Positions 21,250 through 24,745 of a DNA stretch of 24,745 nucleotides are shown here, piece by piece. Below the pieces are notes generated by a model, which had not been told where the DNA came from, did no database searches, and was given only the letters and a program-made list of their open reading frames with translations. Position 1 is the stretch's first letter. Each line of letters opens with the position of its first letter. The position numbers and the translations under genes were made by a program. Source of the stretch: DATKSS01 sp049582065 (GTDB lineage: Bacteria > Chloroflexota > Dormibacteria > Dormibacterales > Dormibacteraceae); assembly GCA_049582065.1 (NCBI GenBank), contig JBAUTF010000118.1, positions 1-24,745 of the forward strand, read 5' to 3'.

Positions 21250-24200
21250 TCACAGCCAGAATGCCGGCGCCGAGAAAGCACCTCCCGTTGATACGGCTAC
21301 CCAGAAATCGTCTTGTCCGCCGGCATTCTTGTTCACCGCGATCATGGCGGCCTTGCCGTCACCGCTCGCGTCCGCCACCATGGTGGTCAGGTTTCCGTAG
21401 AACGGCACGCTGGACCACATGCCGGGTGCGCTGAAGCCCGTCCCGGTCGATGTCATGACCCAGATACTGCTGTTATTGACGGCGATCAGGTCGGCTTTGC
21501 CGTCGCCGGAAACGTCTCCTACCGTGGTAATGACATTTCCGTAGAAGGCGGTGTTCGACCACTGCATTGGGCTGCCGAAGCCGCTGCCTGTTGACAGCAT
21601 GACCCAGACGCTGGTGTTGTTGATGGCGACCAGGTCGGCTTTGCCGTCACCGTTGACATCGGCGAGGTAAGTCCCTCGTGTCCCGTAGAACGGAACATTG
21701 GACCACGCGGACGGCGCCTGGAAGCTCGCCCCGTTAGACGTCGACACGAAGGTTTGGGCCGAGTTTACTGCCACCAGGTCGGCCTTCCCATCGCCGGTCA
21801 CGTCGCCGACCAGGGTCGCCGTCGTGCCGTAGAAGGGGCTGGTCGACCATGTGCTCGGCGCAGCATACGATGAGCCGCTCGAGACCAGGACACACTGCCC
21901 GACCGATGTGATCAGCACTTGATCCACCTTGTGGTCACCGGTGAAATCGCCTGCTAGCAACTTCCCGCTGTAGCCTGTCGAGCACGCAAAGCTGGGAGTG
22001 GTGATAACCGCCGCCGCAGACTGCGCCGAATGGTTGCCCGCAGCGTCGAAGGCGTCGACCGTGTACGTGTAAGAGGTGTTCCCGGAGACGGTCGTGTCGA
22101 CATAGCTCAGGGTCGATCCGGACGTCGTGTTCAGAGGCACGCCGTTGCGGTAAACCGTGTAGCCGGTCACGCCCACGTTATCTGTGGAAGCAAGCCAGGT
22201 AAGGGTCAAATTGGCCGTTGCGCCGCTCGTGGCGGTGAGGCCGGTCGGGACCGACGGGGGCGTGGTGTCGCCGATCAGGGCGGAGATCGGGGCTGACTGA
22301 GCCGAATGCTTACCGGCGGCGTCGAAGGCGTCGACCGTATAGGTGTAAGTCGACAGGTTGACAACACTTGTGTCCTCGTAGGTCAGCGTGGAGCCGCCCA
22401 CTGTCGCGATCATGGTTCCGCCCCGGTAGACCGTGTATCCAGTCACTGCGATGTCATCGGTGGAGGCGTTCCAGGTCAGCACCACTGATGGCTTCTTCGT
22501 CGTAGAGGCTGCGAGACCAGCTGGCACCGTGGGCGCCGCGTTGTCGATCCTGATGCTGTTGTCGAGGACTATGTTGCTTCCGGATTGGTAGACCAGAGGC
22601 ACGTAACCGGCTGCAAGTCCACCGGTGCCTAGCAGCATCGCTGGCACGTGCGGGTAGTGGTTGTTGCTGCCTGACGACAGCGTGACCGGAGTCGAGGCCG
22701 TCGTGTAGGACGGACCGTCAAGGGTCGAATACTTGATGGCGCCGCCGGCGGTGCCGTCCAACGAGCCGTGCGTGGCCCAGAACACATACACCCTGCCGGT
22801 CGCAGGGTCGACTGTGCCCGCGACGTCTGGAGGATCGGTCGCGTTGGTGCCGGTGGCGTCGACGATTACGTGGGAGCTCCAGGAAACGATGCCCGAAATC
22901 ATCGGAGCGCCGTCGGGCGTGCCGAGCCAGTAGGTGACGCCGGACCAGGTGGAGCTGTTCGATGTGGTCACCGCCTCGAACACGTGGATGTTGCCGGTGC
23001 TCTCGTCAATGGCGATCTGAGGGCCGCCGAAGTTGCCCTCGCAGTCGTTGCTGCCGGGGTCGACCGCCGTCTCCGTGTTCCAGTTTCCTGGTGTCGGGTC
23101 AGTAGCACTATCGAGAAGCGTGCGTGTCAGGACCTGGCAGGCAGCTCCATAGACGGCGATCGTCGCGCCCAGCTTGGCGGAGTGCCGGATGGACACCTGG
23201 ACCGAGTTGCTGGCGGTGCTGGTCAGCTGGAGGGCCCCTATCCTGATGGGCTCGCCGACGGCGTGGCCATTGACCAGCGGGGACGACAGGGTCAGCGTGT
23301 AAGGTCCGCTACCCGAAACGCCTGTCACCGTGGCGAAATCGGCGTCGCACTGAGGGTACGTAAGCGGGGGGGGATTGCTGCAGTTGACGGTGCCGTTGTT
23401 GCTGATCGCCGTACCAATCTGGAAACTATCGCCGGCAACGGGCGCGATGCCGACGACAGAACTGTAGGTGATTGAGGTGGCGCCCGCCCCACTCGCCGCC
23501 GTGACGTCGTTCTCACCTATGGCGTGAGGGTTGCTCAGGGGGGCCACGGTGAGTGTCCAGGGAGCTGGAGTCGGTCCGCCGGCAATGCCGGTCACTGTGC
23601 GGACCTCTGAGTTGACGGTCCCATGTCCGAACTCGATCACATCGTTCAAAGCTGGATCCGCGCCCGACGTCACGGTGTAGGTGATCGTGGTCGCAGTCGC
23701 GAGCGTCGCGGCAGCGGTCGTACCGGACTTGGTGGCGCCGGCAGCGGCGGTCGTACCAGATTTCGCCGGCACATGCCAGCCGCTCGAACCGTCTTTGATC
23801 GTCGTCCAGTTGTAGAACACGGTGTCCGTGTTCCCGCCCAGGGTGTCGTCCCACCAGGACGTGATCAGCCACTTGCCTGTCCAGGTCACCGTGGGATCCT
23901 GACGCCCGGATGTAAGGCTCCCCGGCACTGTGGCCACGGTGTGCCAGCTAAACGTCGAGCCGTTGTATACGCCGTACTGAACCTGTTCTTGAAGGACGCC
24001 CCCGGTGAGCTCGCTGCCGGTCGCAATCCAGATCTCGGTGGAATTCGTGCTCGGGAGCGTGTAGAAGGAGATCTCGCTGCCACCGGTAATGCTGTCGACC
24101 TGGGTTGAGACGGGAGTCGTCGACGGGGTCGTGATGTGGTCGACGATGGCATGGTTGCTGTTGTCGTAATACCCGACCAGGAGCGAACCGTCGTGCAGGT

Positions 24201-24432
24201 ACGCGACCTTGTCCTCCGCCGAATGCTGGAAGGCCTTCGGAGCAGAGGAAGTTGCGATGGTGGTCGGGCCTGCGGCCATAACCGCCACCGGCGGCACGCC
24301 GGCAAAGAGGATGGCCGCGAGCAGGGTCGCGAGCACCCCGCCCCGCAGGACCTTTTGGCCGGTGCTGCCGTGCAGCGCCGGCATCGAGTCGTCGTTTACC
24401 GAACGCTTGCGGGCAGGATTTAACAAAGTCAT
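21250..24432 (-). CDS. Secreted multidomain protein: sialidase-like propeller, two FnIII domains, FG-GAP blades
   Basis: A 1060-residue protein. Residues 1-52 form a long-n-region signal peptide (KVLRGGVLATLLAAILFAG, cleavage near VMA). Residues about 55-625 look like a sialidase-type beta-propeller (DGSLLVGYYDNSNHAI, IDESTGNIHVFEA, PATGRVYVFWATHG) interrupted near residues 195-375 by two related copies of a VTGxxG/LTLxxPLxxxHAxGE module. Residues about 629-812 are two fibronectin type III domains with near-identical ends (YTYTVDAFDAAG). Residues 817-1060 hold five FG-GAP units. No sialidase Asp-box or catalytic triad was identified, so enzymatic activity is uncertain and a binding role is likely. 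The ATG at 24432 follows a good promoter; upstream in-frame codons would read through it. Confidence 0.78.
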   Translation of the reverse strand: MTLLNPARKRSVNDDSMPALHGSTGQKVLRGGVLATLLAAILFAGVPPVAVMAAGPTTIATSSAPKAFQHSAEDKVAYLHDGSLLVGYYDNSNHAIVDHITTPSTTPVSTQVDSITGGSEISFYTLPSTNSTEIWIATGSELTGGVLQEQVQYGVYNGSTFSWHTVATVPGSLTSGRQDPTVTWTGKWLITSWWDDTLGGNTDTVFYNWTTIKDGSSGWHVPAKSGTTAAAGATKSGTTAAATLATATTITYTVTSGADPALNDVIEFGHGTVNSEVRTVTGIAGGPTPAPWTLTVAPLSNPHAIGENDVTAASGAGATSITYSSVVGIAPVAGDSFQIGTAISNNGTVNCSNPPPLTYPQCDADFATVTGVSGSGPYTLTLSSPLVNGHAVGEPIRIGALQLTSTASNSVQVSIRHSAKLGATIAVYGAACQVLTRTLLDSATDPTPGNWNTETAVDPGSNDCEGNFGGPQIAIDESTGNIHVFEAVTTSNSSTWSGVTYWLGTPDGAPMISGIVSWSSHVIVDATGTNATDPPDVAGTVDPATGRVYVFWATHGSLDGTAGGAIKYSTLDGPSYTTASTPVTLSSGSNNHYPHVPAMLLGTGGLAAGYVPLVYQSGSNIVLDNSIRIDNAAPTVPAGLAASTTKKPSVVLTWNASTDDIAVTGYTVYRGGTMIATVGGSTLTYEDTSVVNLSTYTYTVDAFDAAGKHSAQSAPISALIGDTTPPSVPTGLTATSGATANLTLTWLASTDNVGVTGYTVYRNGVPLNTTSGSTLSYVDTTVSGNTSYTYTVDAFDAAGNHSAQSAAAVITTPSFACSTGYSGKLLAGDFTGDHKVDQVLITSVGQCVLVSSGSSYAAPSTWSTSPFYGTTATLVGDVTGDGKADLVAVNSAQTFVSTSNGASFQAPSAWSNVPFYGTRGTYLADVNGDGKADLVAINNTSVWVMLSTGSGFGSPMQWSNTAFYGNVITTVGDVSGDGKADLIAVNNSSIWVMTSTGTGFSAPGMWSSVPFYGNLTTMVADASGDGKAAMIAVNKNAGGQDDFWVAVSTGGAFSAPAFWL
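21253..21984 (-). repeat. FG-GAP/VCBS-type repeat array, five units, about 144-bp period
   Basis: Five units run from KLLAGDFTGDHKVD to AFSAPAFWL. Unit 3 (TRGTYLADVNGDGKADL, then INNTSVWVMLSTG) is the counterpart of unit 3 in the other two arrays. The last unit has an insertion (KNAGGQDD) and lacks one acidic residue (DASGDGKAAM). Confidence 0.85.
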
Positions 24433-24442
24433 CGCGCTCGAC

Positions 24443-24470
24443 GGTATAGCCCCCCCCAACTGCGGGTCAA
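24443..24470 (-). promoter_or_regulatory. Sigma70-like promoter with very short leader
   Basis: On the minus strand TTGACC (24465-24470) and TATACC (24443-24448) are spaced by 16 bp, close to the TTGACA/TATAAT consensus. Transcription would start about 4 bases before the ATG at 24432, giving a leaderless or nearly leaderless mRNA, consistent with the missing ribosome site. The spacer contains a run of eight G. Confidence 0.55.
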
Positions 24471-24536
24471 CCGGTGCAGTTGCCTCGGTTTGCTGGTCGA
24501 TTGTCCCGACTGCTCCAGGACCGGAAGGCGCGCTCC

Positions 24537-24745
24537 CTACTGCGAGTTGATCTCGGCCAAAGCGCCCAGACTGCCTGGCTGGGCTGTCACCTGCTGCCCC
24601 TGATAATCCCATGCGTAAACCCAATAGCCAATCGCTCCCTGGCCCTTCCAGTGGTCGAACTGGGCCAGGATCTCAGCCGGAGTTGGCCACCGCCACGGGC
24701 TGCTGCTGAAGTCCTGGAGGATGAACTCCCAGTTGGTGACCCCCG
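24537..24745 (-). CDS. Glycoside-hydrolase-like protein, C-terminal fragment (5' end outside window)
   Basis: The frame is open from the right edge to a TAG at 24537-24539 and gives 68 residues. It begins GVTNWEFILQDFSSSPWRWP, continues through ILAQFDHWKGQGAIGYWVYA and ends AEINSQ. The aromatic-rich GYWVYAWDYQG segment and the preceding amphipathic helix look like the last strand and helix of a glycoside hydrolase TIM barrel. The exact family cannot be fixed from this tail. It lies upstream of the large secreted protein on the same strand, 104 bp away, with an independent promoter for the latter in between. Confidence 0.5.
   Translation of the reverse strand, partial: GVTNWEFILQDFSSSPWRWPTPAEILAQFDHWKGQGAIGYWVYAWDYQGQQVTAQPGSLGALAEINSQ

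Noticed and set aside
1..24745. Mobile elements, tRNA or rRNA genes
   Set aside because: No transposase or integrase motifs, terminal inverted repeats, cloverleaf-like sequences or rRNA signatures were recognised.

Overview
The window is GC-rich, densely packed bacterial DNA. Gene style suggests a Gram-positive-type or Chloroflexota/'Dormibacterota'/Actinomycetota-like soil lineage: GTG and TTG starts, an ECF sigma factor beside a Pro/Ser-rich membrane anti-sigma candidate, AMIN-like domains, and secreted FG-GAP proteins. This assignment is inference, because no rRNA or marker gene is present. Nearly all genes deal with the cell surface or secretion.

Region 1 (1-10769). After the tail of a glycosyltransferase on the + strand comes a tightly overlapping ten-gene block on the minus strand. 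In transcription order it is: membrane-anchored GT2, SAM methyltransferase, GmhA-like isomerase, NAD-dependent sugar epimerase/dehydratase, GmhB-like phosphatase, short transaldolase, a second methyltransferase, HddA-like heptose kinase, a large GT-C-like membrane protein, and an HddC-like nucleotidyltransferase. Together these give all four steps from sedoheptulose-7-phosphate to GDP-D-glycero-alpha-D-manno-heptose. The transaldolase may supply the C7 precursor, and the remaining enzymes may modify or transfer the sugar. Five junctions overlap by 4-17 bp (three as ATGA/GTGA and one as TTGA), which implies translational coupling.

Region 2 (10770-15415). A divergent intergenic region leads into two secreted proteins on the + strand. 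One is a PQQ-like beta-propeller and the other a GH18 glycosidase-like protein. Both end in the same array of about six 48-residue FG-GAP/VCBS-type blades.

Region 3 (15495-19955). A second GT-C-like membrane protein shares the loop motif of the one in region 1. It is followed by an ECF sigma factor with a membrane-anchored AMIN-like partner. A divergent gene encodes a duplicated ABM-like (dimeric alpha-beta barrel) protein and ends in a clear intrinsic terminator.

Region 4 (20046-24745). This holds a 5'-truncated remnant of an FG-GAP gene and a lipoprotein whose C-terminal domain is paralogous to the anti-sigma partner. A 1060-residue secreted protein (sialidase-like N-terminus, two fibronectin type III domains, FG-GAP blades) has a good sigma70-like promoter nearly abutting its ATG. 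The window ends in the C-terminus of a glycoside-hydrolase-like protein.

The most distinctive signals are the GDP-heptose operon with an embedded transaldolase, one C-terminal propeller domain shared by three unrelated secreted modules plus a decayed fourth copy, and the AMIN-like domain shared by an anti-sigma partner and a nearby lipoprotein. No tRNA, rRNA, CRISPR array or transposase was seen.
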